From NCBI RefSeq assembly GCF_902143375.2, contig NZ_CABFVA020000016.1, forward strand, positions 1-35,212: a stretch of 35,212 nucleotides of DNA, written 5' to 3'. Source of the stretch: Methylacidimicrobium tartarophylax (GTDB taxonomy: Bacteria; Verrucomicrobiota; Verrucomicrobiia; Methylacidiphilales; Methylacidiphilaceae). The position numbers were made by a program, and so were the translations under genes. Below the pieces are notes generated by a model. The model saw nothing but the letters and a program-made list of their open reading frames with translations. It was not told the origin of the DNA and did not search any database. Of this stretch, positions 23,460 through 32,333 are shown piece by piece. The first letter of the stretch is position 1. Each line of letters begins with the position of its first letter.

Positions 23460-24844
23460 GGCTTCTCCTTCCGACCCGCTTGGTCTCGTGTTAAACTCTC
23501 GTTCTCTCCCGCTTGGCCGCTCGCTCCGTCGGCTCTTCCCGAGAGCCCGGGAGCAATTTCTCCTTCGTCGATCCCTTCTCCCCGCACCAGATCCTCATAG
23601 CTCTCCCGAAGGCGGATGAGGCGGTGATTCGCCCCGTCGACCAGGACCTCGGCAGGTCTCGGTCGTGAGTTATACTGAGAGGCCATCGAGAAGCCATAGG
23701 CGCCGGTACTGAAAATCGCCAGCAAATCTCCCGATTCTACCGGAGCCATCCGCCGCGAGGCGGCGAAGCAGTCGCCCGACTCACAGACGGGACCGACGAC
23801 GTCCGCTTCCACCCATTCCCCGCTTCGGCGGGCAACAGGCACGATTTGATGAAACGATCCATAAAGGGCCGGCCGGACGAGATCGTTCATCCCCGCGTCG
23901 ACGATCACAAATTTCTTCTGCGGTCGATTCTTCCGATAGAGGACCCTTGTAAGAAGAATTCCCGCATTTCCGACGAGCAGCCGTCCCGGCTCCACGATAA
24001 TGCGAAGCTTGAGCGGCCCGAGCAAGGGAAGCAGCCGCTCTGCATAGTGCGCTGGCGTCGCCCATTGAGCCTTGCTCTCCCACCAGCCGGGGTCACCGCT
24101 CTGTAAAGCCTCTTCATAGGCGATCCCCAGCCCACCTCCAATGTCGAAGAACTCTGCGCCGAACCGATCGCGCGCGATCTCGACCAAAGGAATCACTCGA
24201 CGGACGGCTTCTTCGAAGGGCTCCACGTCACGAATCTGCGAGCCGATATGGAACTGAATGCCACGCAGGGACACGTGCGAGAAGTGCGGAAGCTGCCGAT
24301 AAAGACCTTCGATCTCCTCCGGAGAGATGCCGAACTTGCTCTCCGCCACGCCCGTCTTCACCTTGGCGTGGGTTCTCGCGCCGACATCGGGATTTACGCG
24401 AAGAGCCACCGGCGCTCGTTTCCCCAAGCGAGCAGCCACGCGGTCGATGACCTCCAACTCCTCCCGGCTTTCCACCACGAAGCTGTAAATGCCGGCTTCC
24501 AAGGCTTCCTTGATCTCCTGGGCCGTCTTGCCCACACCGGCGAACGTCGATCGGGCAGGATCGCCGCCCGCACGGAGAATTCGATAGAGCTCCCCGCCGC
24601 TCACCAGATCGAAGCCGGAGCCACGGGAGGCAAGCAGGCGAAGCAGAGCCAAGTTGGAATTTGCTTTTACCGCATAGCAGATCAGCGGGTTCAACGCTCG
24701 AAGAGAGGAGAGCAGCCGTTCGTAATGATCGACGATCGTGCCGGCCGAATAGACATACAACGGGGTTCCATACCTTTCGGCCAAGCCGGCGGCATCGGTC
24801 TCTTCGACAAAAAGGGCCTCCCCTTGGTAGCGAAAGCGGTGCAT
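23456..24844 (-). CDS. lysA: Diaminopimelate decarboxylase
   Basis: 462 aa. PLP-binding Lys is in YAVKANSN (about 58-65). HIGSQI, FDIGGGLGIAYE, EPGRLLVGNAG, DAGMNDLVRPALYGSFH and GPVCESGD are present, the last with the Cys-Glu of the dimer active site, and TGAYGFSMASQYNSRPRP follows. It makes L-lysine from meso-DAP, a peptidoglycan precursor. About 40 extra residues at the C-terminus (Glu/Gly-rich) are not part of the fold. It starts 4 nt after nrdB, so it is probably cotranscribed with the RNR genes. Confidence 0.95.
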   Translation of the reverse strand: MHRFRYQGEALFVEETDAAGLAERYGTPLYVYSAGTIVDHYERLLSSLRALNPLICYAVKANSNLALLRLLASRGSGFDLVSGGELYRILRAGGDPARSTFAGVGKTAQEIKEALEAGIYSFVVESREELEVIDRVAARLGKRAPVALRVNPDVGARTHAKVKTGVAESKFGISPEEIEGLYRQLPHFSHVSLRGIQFHIGSQIRDVEPFEEAVRRVIPLVEIARDRFGAEFFDIGGGLGIAYEEALQSGDPGWWESKAQWATPAHYAERLLPLLGPLKLRIIVEPGRLLVGNAGILLTRVLYRKNRPQKKFVIVDAGMNDLVRPALYGSFHQIVPVARRSGEWVEADVVGPVCESGDCFAASRRMAPVESGDLLAIFSTGAYGFSMASQYNSRPRPAEVLVDGANHRLIRLRESYEDLVRGEGIDEGEIAPGLSGRADGASGQAGENESLTRDQAGRKEKP

Positions 24845-24848
24845 TAGC

Positions 24849-25910
24849 CTACCACTGAAGAAGCGCCCCGTGCTGGTATTCGGTCACGCGCGTCTCGAAG
24901 AAGTTCTTCTCCTTCAGGAGATCCATGGTTTCGCTCATCCAAGGAAAAGGATTGCGCGATCCGTACCGCGCTTTCAAGCCGATCCGCTCCAATCTCCGAT
25001 CGCCCACGTACTGAACGTAATCCCGAAAAACATCTGCGTTCAATCCGAGAATTCCCTTCGGCAAGCAGTCCTGCGCATAGAGGAATTCCATCTCCACGGC
25101 CTCTGCGATCATTGCGCTGATCTCCTCTTGAAACGCCGGTGTCCAAGCGCCGGGGTTCTCCTCCTTGATGCCGTTGATCAGGTCGATGCCAAAGTTCAAA
25201 TGGATCGTCTCGTCCCGAAGAATGTACTGAAACTGCTCGCCGATTCCGGTCATCCGATTCTGTCGGTGGAACGAGAGGATCATAACGAAACCGCTGTAGA
25301 AGAAGATCCCCTCCATGATGACATAGAAGCCGACCAGATTTTTGAGAAACTGTTGAATGCCGGCCTCTGTCTCCGTCGTGAATCCTTCTCGAAGAATATC
25401 CGCAGTCAAGGTCATCTCAAAGGCATCCTTGCTCCGGATCGAGTTGACCTCATGATACATGTTGAATACTTCACGCTCATCAAGACCCAAGCTCTCGACG
25501 ATGTACAAAAAGGCATGCGTATGCACCGCTTCCTCGAAAGCCTGGCGCAAGAGGTATTGTCGAGCCTCGGGATTCGTGATGTGCTTAAAGATCGCAAGCA
25601 CGATATTGTTGCCAACAAGACTCTCCCCGGTGGCAAAGAATCCGAGATTCCTCAGAATGACCCGGCGCTCTCCGGGGCTCAGGGTGTCGGATTTCCAAAG
25701 CTCGATATCTCTTTGCATCGGAACTTCGGAGGGAAGCCAGTTGTTCGCGCACCCGTTGAGGTAATGTTCCCATGCCCACTTATACTTCAAGGGCATAAGC
25801 TGATTCACGTCCACGGTCCGGCAGTTGATCAGCCGCTTGTCTTCCGCGTTGATCCTCTTGGTGAGGTCGTGGCGTTGGAATCCGGTCTCCGAGCTGTTAC
25901 AACAAGACAT
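24849..25910 (-). CDS. nrdB: Ribonucleotide reductase small subunit, class Ic-like (Mn/Fe)
   Basis: 353 aa. Metal ligands are visible as Glu96 (GESLVGNN), Glu127 and His130 ([10 protein letters not shown]), Glu199 (IMEGIFF), Glu233 and His236 (RDETIHL). The residue at the radical-tyrosine position, 7 after Glu127, is Phe134. This is the hallmark of the Chlamydia trachomatis-type class Ic enzyme, which uses a Mn(IV)/Fe(III) cofactor instead of a tyrosyl radical. The protein closely resembles that enzyme from the [19 protein letters not shown] stretch to the C-terminal [11 protein letters not shown]. With NrdA it makes dNTPs. AAGGAGAGACC precedes the ATG. Confidence 0.95.
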   Translation of the reverse strand: MSCCNSSETGFQRHDLTKRINAEDKRLINCRTVDVNQLMPLKYKWAWEHYLNGCANNWLPSEVPMQRDIELWKSDTLSPGERRVILRNLGFFATGESLVGNNIVLAIFKHITNPEARQYLLRQAFEEAVHTHAFLYIVESLGLDEREVFNMYHEVNSIRSKDAFEMTLTADILREGFTTETEAGIQQFLKNLVGFYVIMEGIFFYSGFVMILSFHRQNRMTGIGEQFQYILRDETIHLNFGIDLINGIKEENPGAWTPAFQEEISAMIAEAVEMEFLYAQDCLPKGILGLNADVFRDYVQYVGDRRLERIGLKARYGSRNPFPWMSETMDLLKEKNFFETRVTEYQHGALLQW

Positions 25911-26053
25911 GGTCTCTCCTTTGCTCTGTTTTTCTCTGTGGATTTAGCCTGCGTTTCTCACAAGCGTTCTCCTGCAGCTTACAAATCGACGAGGAGTCCC
26001 GTTGCGCGTTCCCTCGACTTGACGCTGCCGCCCGCGCCCGCTTTGCTCGCCGG

Positions 26054-28909
26054 TCACTGGCAGCTCTCGCATTCCGGGTTGTCCAGAGAGCAGCTCCGTC
26101 CATTCTGCTCCTCCGGCCGATCGACGTGCACACGGGAGGAGGGACTGACGCTTTTCATCCAGCGTGGCTGCAGGCCTCTCGCGTTGATATCCAAGGTCGA
26201 TTTCTCGACGGAAGTTGCCGCCACGGCTCGCAAGTAGTAGGTCGTTTTGAGCCCCTTCCGCCAAGCCAAGAAATACATATCGGAGAGCTTCTTCCCATTC
26301 GGTTCCGCAAGATAGAGATTGAGCGATTGCGCCATGTCGATCCACTTCTGTCTTCGACTCGCAGACTCGATCAGCCACCTCGGATCGACCTCGAAAGCGC
26401 TGAGGTATCGCTCCCTGATCTCCTGAGGAATCCGTTCAATGGAAAAAACCGAGCCGTCGTAGAACTTGAGATCGTCCACCATCTCCTGATCCCAGAGGCC
26501 GGCCTGCCTCAAATCCTCTACCAGGTAGCTGTTGATCGTCGTAAAGTCGCCCGACAGATTCGATTTTACGAACAGATTTTTGTAGGTCGGTTCGATCGAT
26601 GGGGAGACCCCGCTGATGTTCGAGATCGTGGCGGTAGGGGCAATGGCCAGCAGATTGCTGTTCCGGAGTCCGTGCTTCCGAATCGCCTTTCGAACCTCCT
26701 CCCAGTCTTTCCGGATCGTTCGGTCCACATCGAGATTCCCGCCGCGCTCCTCCTCCAGCAAGGAGAGCGTGTCGATCGGTAAGAGACCTCGATCCCATTT
26801 GGAACCGGGGAAGGTAGAGTAGGCGCCTCGCTCTCTTGCCAGGTCGGCCGAGGCAAGAAGCGCATGGTAGGCGATGATCTCCATCGTCCGGTCCGCAAAT
26901 TCCACCGCCTCCGCGCTTGCGTAGGATATCTTCAAACGGTAGAGCGCGTCTTGGAAGCCCATCAGCCCGAGGCCGACCGGACGATGGCGCAGATTGGCGT
27001 TTTTTGCCGCCGGCGTCGGGTAGAAATTAATATCAATCACGTTGTCCAGCATGCGGACAGCGACCCGGATCGTCTCCGCCAGCTCTTCCTCATCGATTGC
27101 TCCGTCCTTCACGTGGGCGGCAAGATTAATGGAGCCCAAGTTACAGACCGCAGTCTCGTCGGAAGACGTATTTAACGTGATTTCGGTGCAGAGGTTGGAG
27201 TTGTGAATGACGCCGACATGATCTTGAGGAGACCGGAGATTGGATGGATCCTTGAAGGTAATCCAGGGATGGCCGGTCTCGAAAAGCATCGTCAGCATCT
27301 TTCGCCAAAGGGTCGATGCTGCCACGCGCCGGAAATTCCGAATCTCCCCCCGGTCCGCCTTCTCCTCGTATTCGCAATAACGTCGCTCGAACGCCTTACC
27401 GTAAAGATCGTGGAGATCCGGCACGTCGCTCGGGCTGAAAAGTGTCCAATTTCCTCCTTCCATGACCCGCTTCATAAACAGGTCGGGAATCCAGTTGGCC
27501 GTATTCATGTCGGGAGTCCGCCGCCGCTCGTCTCCCGTGTTTCTGCGGAGTTCCAGGAAATCCTCGATGTCGAGGTGCCAAGTCTCCAGGTAGGCGCAGA
27601 CGGCTCCTTTCCGCTTCCCCCCTTGGTTGACGGCAACGGCGGTGTCATTCGCCACTTTCAAAAAGGGGATGACCCCTTGACTCCGACCGTTCGTCCCCCG
27701 GATCAAAGAGCCGGTAGCCCGGACGCTGGTCCAGTCGTTTCCCAAGCCGCCGGCCCACTTGGAAAGCCGAGCGTTGTCGGAGATCACCTGGAAGATTCCG
27801 TCAAGATCATCTGAAACGGTGAGCAGATAGCAGGAGGAGAGCTGAGGATGCAGGGTTCCCGAATTAAAAAGAGTCGGTGTCGAGGAGAGAAACGAAAAGG
27901 ACGAGAGCCGTTCATAAAACTCGATCGCATGAGCCTCGCGGTTCTCTCTCTCCGCCAGCGCTAATCCCATCGCCACACGCATCCAAAAATATTGAGGCGT
28001 TTCGATTCTTCTCTCCTCGTGATGAAGCAGATAACGATCGTAGACGGTCTGAAGCCCCATGTACGTGAAGTCGCGATCCCTCTCCATTCGGAGGGATCCT
28101 GCCAATCTTTCGAGATCGTAGCTCAGCAGCTCGGGCGAGAGCCGGCCGACATCCACCCCGTGTCGAATGGAAATCGGGAAGAAGTTCCGATGTACAGCCT
28201 GGAGCTCCTCTCGACCACGCATCTCGGGCAGTGTCTCCCGATAGAGCTTTGCCAGAAGAATCCGCGCTGCGACATAGGTGTATGCGGGCTCCTCCTCCAC
28301 CCGCGAACGGGCGGCGAGAATCATCGCCTGGTCGATTTCATCCTCGCTGACCCCATCATAGAGGCTCCGCAGGGTCTCTTCAGCCAATCGCTTCCATGAG
28401 CACCTCTCCTCGAGACCCCGGCAGGCCTCCTCGAGTTCCCGCCCAAGCCCTTCCGGATCCAAAGGAACCCGCTCCCCGCATCGAAGGACGAAAGACAACG
28501 GGGATGCTACCGATTGCGTCGCTGCCCGCAAAGTCCGAGCCCGGCGTCGCTCCGCCCGGTAAAGGATGTAGCGGCGGGCCACCGAGTGGTATCCCTCTTC
28601 CATGAGAGCGGTTTCCACCCAGTCTTGAATCCGCTCGACTTCGAGTGCCTCTCCGGCAACTGCTGCGTTGACAGCGCGCCCCACCACTGCCCGCGTGACC
28701 TCCACGACCGCCGACTTCAGTTCTTCCGCAACGGCCTGTTCCGGAGGCACCCCGTGCTCAGCTCGAAAGGCACGTTCCACCGCCCAGGAGATCCGCTTCG
28801 GTTCGAACGCAGCAACCATCCCATTCCGCTTCTGAACCGTAAATGTCCTGGCAGACAGCGGCTCTATGCCGGCCAACTCCAACTGTCGAGCATCTTCCAG
28901 CGAAATCAT
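26054..28909 (-). CDS. nrdA: Ribonucleoside-diphosphate reductase alpha subunit
   Basis: 951 aa, longer than E. coli NrdA (761). An ATP-cone (about 22-115) starts at [19 protein letters not shown] second cone-like region (about 135-230) follows and may be degenerate. The catalytic barrel shows SSCYLL (redox Cys), NSNLCTEI (thiyl Cys with Asn and Glu), [10 protein letters not shown] (second redox Cys) and TTYYLR (radical-transfer Tyr pair). The C-terminal CESCQ is the swinging thiol pair. It reduces NDPs and is allosterically controlled by ATP/dATP through the cones. It is the first gene of the operon; AGGAGAG precedes the ATG. Confidence 0.97.
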   Translation of the reverse strand: MISLEDARQLELAGIEPLSARTFTVQKRNGMVAAFEPKRISWAVERAFRAEHGVPPEQAVAEELKSAVVEVTRAVVGRAVNAAVAGEALEVERIQDWVETALMEEGYHSVARRYILYRAERRRARTLRAATQSVASPLSFVLRCGERVPLDPEGLGRELEEACRGLEERCSWKRLAEETLRSLYDGVSEDEIDQAMILAARSRVEEEPAYTYVAARILLAKLYRETLPEMRGREELQAVHRNFFPISIRHGVDVGRLSPELLSYDLERLAGSLRMERDRDFTYMGLQTVYDRYLLHHEERRIETPQYFWMRVAMGLALAERENREAHAIEFYERLSSFSFLSSTPTLFNSGTLHPQLSSCYLLTVSDDLDGIFQVISDNARLSKWAGGLGNDWTSVRATGSLIRGTNGRSQGVIPFLKVANDTAVAVNQGGKRKGAVCAYLETWHLDIEDFLELRRNTGDERRRTPDMNTANWIPDLFMKRVMEGGNWTLFSPSDVPDLHDLYGKAFERRYCEYEEKADRGEIRNFRRVAASTLWRKMLTMLFETGHPWITFKDPSNLRSPQDHVGVIHNSNLCTEITLNTSSDETAVCNLGSINLAAHVKDGAIDEEELAETIRVAVRMLDNVIDINFYPTPAAKNANLRHRPVGLGLMGFQDALYRLKISYASAEAVEFADRTMEIIAYHALLASADLARERGAYSTFPGSKWDRGLLPIDTLSLLEEERGGNLDVDRTIRKDWEEVRKAIRKHGLRNSNLLAIAPTATISNISGVSPSIEPTYKNLFVKSNLSGDFTTINSYLVEDLRQAGLWDQEMVDDLKFYDGSVFSIERIPQEIRERYLSAFEVDPRWLIESASRRQKWIDMAQSLNLYLAEPNGKKLSDMYFLAWRKGLKTTYYLRAVAATSVEKSTLDINARGLQPRWMKSVSPSSRVHVDRPEEQNGRSCSLDNPECESCQ

Positions 28910-28923
28910 GGCCCTCTCCTGTG

Positions 28924-28939
28924 GTTCTAGATATTGTGC
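28924..28939. promoter_or_regulatory. Candidate NrdR box, proximal
   Basis: The 16-bp site GTTCTAGATATTGTGC matches the NrdR consensus (acaCwATATAtwGtgt) at about 11 of 16 positions. It lies 15 bp upstream of the nrdA start. On its own it is weak; the pairing with a second site makes it credible. NrdR represses RNR genes when dATP is plentiful. Confidence 0.5.
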
Positions 28940-28954
28940 GCGTGGTCAGACCAA

Positions 28955-28970
28955 CCACAATTTATTGTAC
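28955..28970. promoter_or_regulatory. Candidate NrdR box, distal
   Basis: CCACAATTTATTGTAC matches the NrdR consensus at about 12 of 16 positions. It starts exactly 31 bp from the proximal site, i.e. three helical turns, the spacing typical of tandem NrdR boxes. It overlaps a TACAAT that could be a minus-strand -10 box. Confidence 0.55.
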
Positions 28971-29109
28971 AATTGAGCCGACTCCCCCCCGATCCCGTCA
29001 ATCTCTTTCGCAACGATTCCACGCGCTTCAGGGTTGAAAATATATACGCCTGTATTACGCTAAAGGCCTTCCTTCGACAAGTTCGATCTTATGGCCGGCG
29101 TACACAAAG

Positions 29110-29143
29110 GGAAAGGCCGCCGGGTTCGACCAGCGGCCTTTCC
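29110..29143 (-). terminator. Intrinsic terminator of amt
   Basis: A perfect 11-bp stem (29110-29120 with 29133-29143, 12-nt loop) lies 25 bp after the amt stop. On the minus strand the second arm ends in CCTTTCC and is followed by CTTTG, a modest T-rich tail. The position between amt and nrdA fits. Confidence 0.75.
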
Positions 29144-29167
29144 TCCGACATGCTCTGGCGAATTGGG

Positions 29168-30700
29168 CTACACGGCGTAGCCTTCTTCTCCATGCTGAGC
29201 CGTGTCCAGCCCCTGAGTTTCCACCTCGGCCGGCACGCGTAAGGTGACGAAGAGGCGGACCAGCGAGGCCAAGACCACGGTCATGCCGACCGCCAGCCCG
29301 ATCGTGATGGCGATGGCCTCGAGCTGCGCCCAGTAGAGCGTATGGTGGCTCACCAGGGCGGCCAGCCCGTTCTTTCCTGCCACCGCCTCGTTGCTCAGAT
29401 TTCCGTTGACCTTCGCCGTGGCGAATACACCTGTCAGCAGCGCTCCCAGCGTCCCCCCCACCCCGTGCACGCCAAAGGCGTCGAGTGCATCATCATACCC
29501 CAAGGTCTTCTTCAGCTTGGAGCATGCCCAGTAGGGGACAACCGCCGCCAAGACCCCAATGAGAACGGCTCCCGTCGAATCGACGAATCCACAAGCTGGC
29601 GTAATGCAGACCAAGCCTGCAACGGCACCCGTGCTATACCCCAGCACACTTGGCTTTCCTTTCAGGGCGTATTCGAGCATCCCCCAGACAAAGGAGGCGA
29701 CGGCGGTCGCCAGTGTCGTCGTGGTAAACGCATTGGCCGCGATTCCATCTGCCGCCCCAGCGCTTCCCGCGTTGAAACCGTACCAACCGATCCAGAGCAT
29801 TGCCGCCCCGACCATGCAAAGGACCATGCTATGCGGCAGGATCGGCTCCTTGCCGTACCCGATCCTTCTACCGAGCAAAAGACAGAGGATCAAGCCCGAC
29901 CAGCCGGACGACATATGAACTACGGTCCCTCCCGCAAAATCGATCGCCGGGATTCGAGCCGCTGGGTTAAAGACCCCGTTCATGAGCCCCGTAGCCCCCC
30001 AGACCATGTGCGCGAGTGGAAAATAGACACAGAGCATCCAGAGGCCGATGAAGAGCAGCAGGGCACCGTAATTCATCCTTTCCGCAATCGCGCCGAGAAT
30101 CAGAGCCGGAGTGATGATGGCAAACATGAGCTGGAACATGCAGTAGACGCTCTGCGAAACCCAAAATGCGTAGGATGTGTTCGGAGCAGCGTCCACTCCC
30201 TTGAGGAAAAAGAAGTCGGTGCCACCCAAAAACGGCCCCAGAGGCCCTGTGCCGAAATTCGTGCCGAACACGAGGCTGTAACCTACGGCCCACCAGAGAA
30301 TCGTAACGAGCCCGGCGATGCCAAGGCACTGGGCGAGAACCGAGAGGACGTTGCGCGAGCGCACAAGGCCGCCGTAGAAGAGTGCAAGACCGGGAAGGGT
30401 CATGAAAAGCACCAACGCCGAGGAGGTCATTAACCAGGCGTTGTGGCCCGGTCCCGCGACACCGCTCACTTTGCTTCCGGAAGGATCCCCGTTCAGGATA
30501 TAGGCTTCCAGCCCGGCAACCCGCTTGTCGACACTGGGTTCGTCCGCTGCCAAAAAGAGCGTCCCCCCCAAGCACTGCAGACCGAGCGCATTGCATTCTC
30601 TGGTGACCATCGTTGCTTTTGCTTCGGACTGGAGAAAAGCGCCCGCAGCCAGACAGACAACGAGCATGCGCAACCAACGTTCCAATCGATTTACAACCAT
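29168..30700 (-). CDS. amt: Ammonium transporter with N-terminal extension
   Basis: 510 aa from ATG 30700, chosen for its AAGGAG 7-8 nt upstream; 73 further in-frame codons upstream are unlikely. Residues 1-27 form a signal-peptide-like segment (LERWLRMLVVCLAAGAFLQSEA), then a periplasmic stretch precedes the first channel helix near residue 85. Amt/Rh motifs: MTLPGLALFYGGLVRSRNVLS, MFAIITPALILGAIAERMNY, DFAGGTVVHMSSGWSGL with a channel His, and DAFGVHGVGGTLGALLTGVFA. It moves ammonium across the inner membrane. Such transporters are usually regulated by PII; the PII-like gene is 6 kb away. Confidence 0.94.
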   Translation of the reverse strand: MVVNRLERWLRMLVVCLAAGAFLQSEAKATMVTRECNALGLQCLGGTLFLAADEPSVDKRVAGLEAYILNGDPSGSKVSGVAGPGHNAWLMTSSALVLFMTLPGLALFYGGLVRSRNVLSVLAQCLGIAGLVTILWWAVGYSLVFGTNFGTGPLGPFLGGTDFFFLKGVDAAPNTSYAFWVSQSVYCMFQLMFAIITPALILGAIAERMNYGALLLFIGLWMLCVYFPLAHMVWGATGLMNGVFNPAARIPAIDFAGGTVVHMSSGWSGLILCLLLGRRIGYGKEPILPHSMVLCMVGAAMLWIGWYGFNAGSAGAADGIAANAFTTTTLATAVASFVWGMLEYALKGKPSVLGYSTGAVAGLVCITPACGFVDSTGAVLIGVLAAVVPYWACSKLKKTLGYDDALDAFGVHGVGGTLGALLTGVFATAKVNGNLSNEAVAGKNGLAALVSHHTLYWAQLEAIAITIGLAVGMTVVLASLVRLFVTLRVPAEVETQGLDTAQHGEEGYAV

Positions 30701-31179
30701 TCTGATTCTCCTTTGCTTGTGGCAGCTACGCTTTGGCCAACGTGATCTCGGTCCCCGGACCGCACCCGCATTCGCTGGTCTGATTTCACGGATGGGGGGA
30801 AGTTCGGAAGCGAATCCACGGAATGACCGGCTCTCGCCCGATGAGAGAGATGGCTTCCCCTGCGCCACGGCAAAGGTATGTTTTCCTCCTTTCCATCCTC
30901 CCCACCCCGAATCGATCATCCGCTTTCCTCCTGCGGATCAATTGAAAGCAATCAGCGTGCCAGAAGAGATGCGATTTTCGACGGGATCGCGCGGGAAAGA
31001 ACCAGCCGGCCGAGACGCCCGATTGAACAGGAAGGAAGAGCCTCCCTTGCCCTTGGGCGTGTTTTGAACAAAGCGCTTGCTAGGCAAGGGCGAAGTAACC
31101 TATGCTCAACCGTCGAACCCCCTTGTCAAGGGGGTAAAGACAAACCTTGTCAGAGGACTAAGCCGGAGGACTGAAAAGT
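30701..31179. other. 479-bp gene-free region upstream of amt
   Basis: It lies between divergent amt and the DUF4242 gene. Several short overlapping frames exist but none looks coding. A sigma-54 (TGGCAC-TTGC) site for amt was sought and not found. The visible features are the inverted repeat at 31118-31134 and a small hairpin CTTGC-TAG-GCAAG ending near 31088. I see no known RNA. Confidence 0.4.
31118..31134. repeat. Inverted repeat upstream of DUF4242 gene
   Basis: CCCCCTTG and CAAGGGGG form perfect 8-bp arms separated by one base, 46 bp before the ATG. With a 1-nt spacer it is more likely a protein-binding operator than a terminator. It is the only strong palindrome in the amt/DUF4242 gap. 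Confidence 0.5.
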
Positions 31180-31458
31180 ATGCCACGCTATCTCATCGAA
31201 CGAGAGATTCCTGGAGCCGGTAAGCTCACCCCTCGGGAACTCGCCGGAATTTCGGCAAAGTCTTGCTCGATTTTGGATGCGATGGGACCCCAAATCCAGT
31301 GGCTGCACAGCTACGTCACCGACGATAAAATCTATTGCGTCTACCTTGCTCCCAACGAACAGGCGGTTCGCGAGCATGCCCAGAAAGGCGGCTTTCCCGC
31401 CAATCGCATCTCGGAGATTCGGGATCTGATCAGCCCTTATTCCGCGCGCTCGGCTTAG
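31180..31458 (+). CDS. DUF4242 family protein
   Basis: 92 aa, one compact domain. MPRYLIEREIPGAGKLTPREL, IQWLHSYVTDDKIYCVYLAPNEQAVREHA and the GFPANRISEI segment are typical of DUF4242, small ferredoxin-like-fold proteins. One characterised member (Streptomyces SCO4226) binds nickel; the function here is unknown. GGAGG lies 10 nt before the ATG. Its 3' end overlaps the convergent small secreted protein by 29 bp. Confidence 0.8.
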   Translation: MPRYLIEREIPGAGKLTPRELAGISAKSCSILDAMGPQIQWLHSYVTDDKIYCVYLAPNEQAVREHAQKGGFPANRISEIRDLISPYSARSA

Positions 31459-31720
31459 GTGACTTGTGCCGAACCGAGGTCTGCCGCGTCTTGGTGTCCT
31501 TCGCGCCATGCGCGATTTGACGTGAAGGCGTGGCCTTGTTGACCGCCACCGGCGAAACCCGCACCTTGCCCTTCGGAATCGGCTCTTCTTCCCGCTTGGC
31601 CCCCATCACGGGCAGAATCGTAAGCCGAACTCCCTTCGTGGTATTCATCACGTGCGCCGAGGCAAAAGACGCCGGGATAACGATCAGGAAGGCAAGTGCC
31701 GCTGCTGCCAACTTTCTCAT
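31430..31720 (-). CDS. Small secreted basic protein A (unknown)
   Basis: 96 aa. A signal peptide (MRKLAAAALAFLIVIPASFASA) is followed by HVMNTTKGVRLTILPV, a PKGKVRVSPVAV segment and a Lys/Arg/Ser-rich tail. It shares order and wording with the next gene (protein B), so the two are paralogues. GAGGGAG precedes the ATG. Its role is unknown; the mature protein is very basic and likely periplasmic. Confidence 0.65.
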   Translation of the reverse strand: MRKLAAAALAFLIVIPASFASAHVMNTTKGVRLTILPVMGAKREEEPIPKGKVRVSPVAVNKATPSRQIAHGAKDTKTRQTSVRHKSPKPSARNKG

Positions 31721-31872
31721 CTGCTCCCTCTAGGGCATTGTGCGCGGGGGCCGGGAAGAAGGCAAACGGGAATTACGACAAAGATCGCGCTAGCGATTTT
31801 GAGTCAAATCCCGCTCTAGAAACAGCCGCGACGGGATCGAAGTCGGCCGTTTGGATAAGGACTTGAAGAGAA

Positions 31873-32184
31873 TTACTTGCGAGAGGTTACGGAATCGGTC
31901 TCGGTTTGGCGCCGATCGCCTTTTTTCCATCGGCTCCCTGCCACGGATCGAACCTTTACCCTCCCCTTCGGGGCAGCCACTTTGGCTATGTCCGCGGGTT
32001 TGTGTTTATCCTTCCCTCCATCGCGGGCCAGGGCCTGATCGGCGGACGCCGTTTTGGGGCCATCCGATGGGGACTGGTGGAGGATCGAAAGCCGCAGCCC
32101 TTTCGAGGTCTGGAGGACCCCCGCTAAAAGAGCAGGAGAGCAGGCAAGACTCAGGAGAAGAACTGCTATGGCAGCGGACCGCAT
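31873..32184 (-). CDS. Small secreted basic protein B (unknown)
   Basis: 103 aa. A signal peptide (MRSAAIAVLLLSLACSPALLAG) precedes VLQTSKGLRLSILHQ, a Lys/Ala-rich linker and the PKGRVKVRSVAG segment. Compare TTKGVRLTIL and PKGKVRVSPVA in protein A, in the same order. AAGGAA lies 4 nt before the ATG. No family is recognised. It lies 152 bp upstream of protein A on the same strand. Confidence 0.65.
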   Translation of the reverse strand: MRSAAIAVLLLSLACSPALLAGVLQTSKGLRLSILHQSPSDGPKTASADQALARDGGKDKHKPADIAKVAAPKGRVKVRSVAGSRWKKGDRRQTETDSVTSRK

Positions 32185-32333
32185 CTGGTTCCTTCGGCCG
32201 AAGGATGGCAGACTATCTTACCGGATGGGAGGAGCGCAAGAATCAATCTGCTGCTTCTCCGCCGAGGACGGATTCTCGTTCGCATGGTCGCCCATTGCCT
32301 TCCCGATCCTTTTGCTTCAAGATTGCTCGCGCG

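Noticed and set aside
30701-30919. 73-codon N-terminal extension of amt
   Set aside because: The AAGGAG site directly before 30700 and the signal peptide that follows indicate the later start.
30701-30920. Sigma-54 promoter for amt
   Set aside because: No TGGCAC-N5-TTGC-like pair at a proper distance; the nearest, TGGCGC, lacks the second half.
31851-32333. N-terminal extension of the PEBP reading frame
   Set aside because: It overlaps secreted protein B on the other strand, has no family resemblance, and a normal signal peptide begins at 32334.
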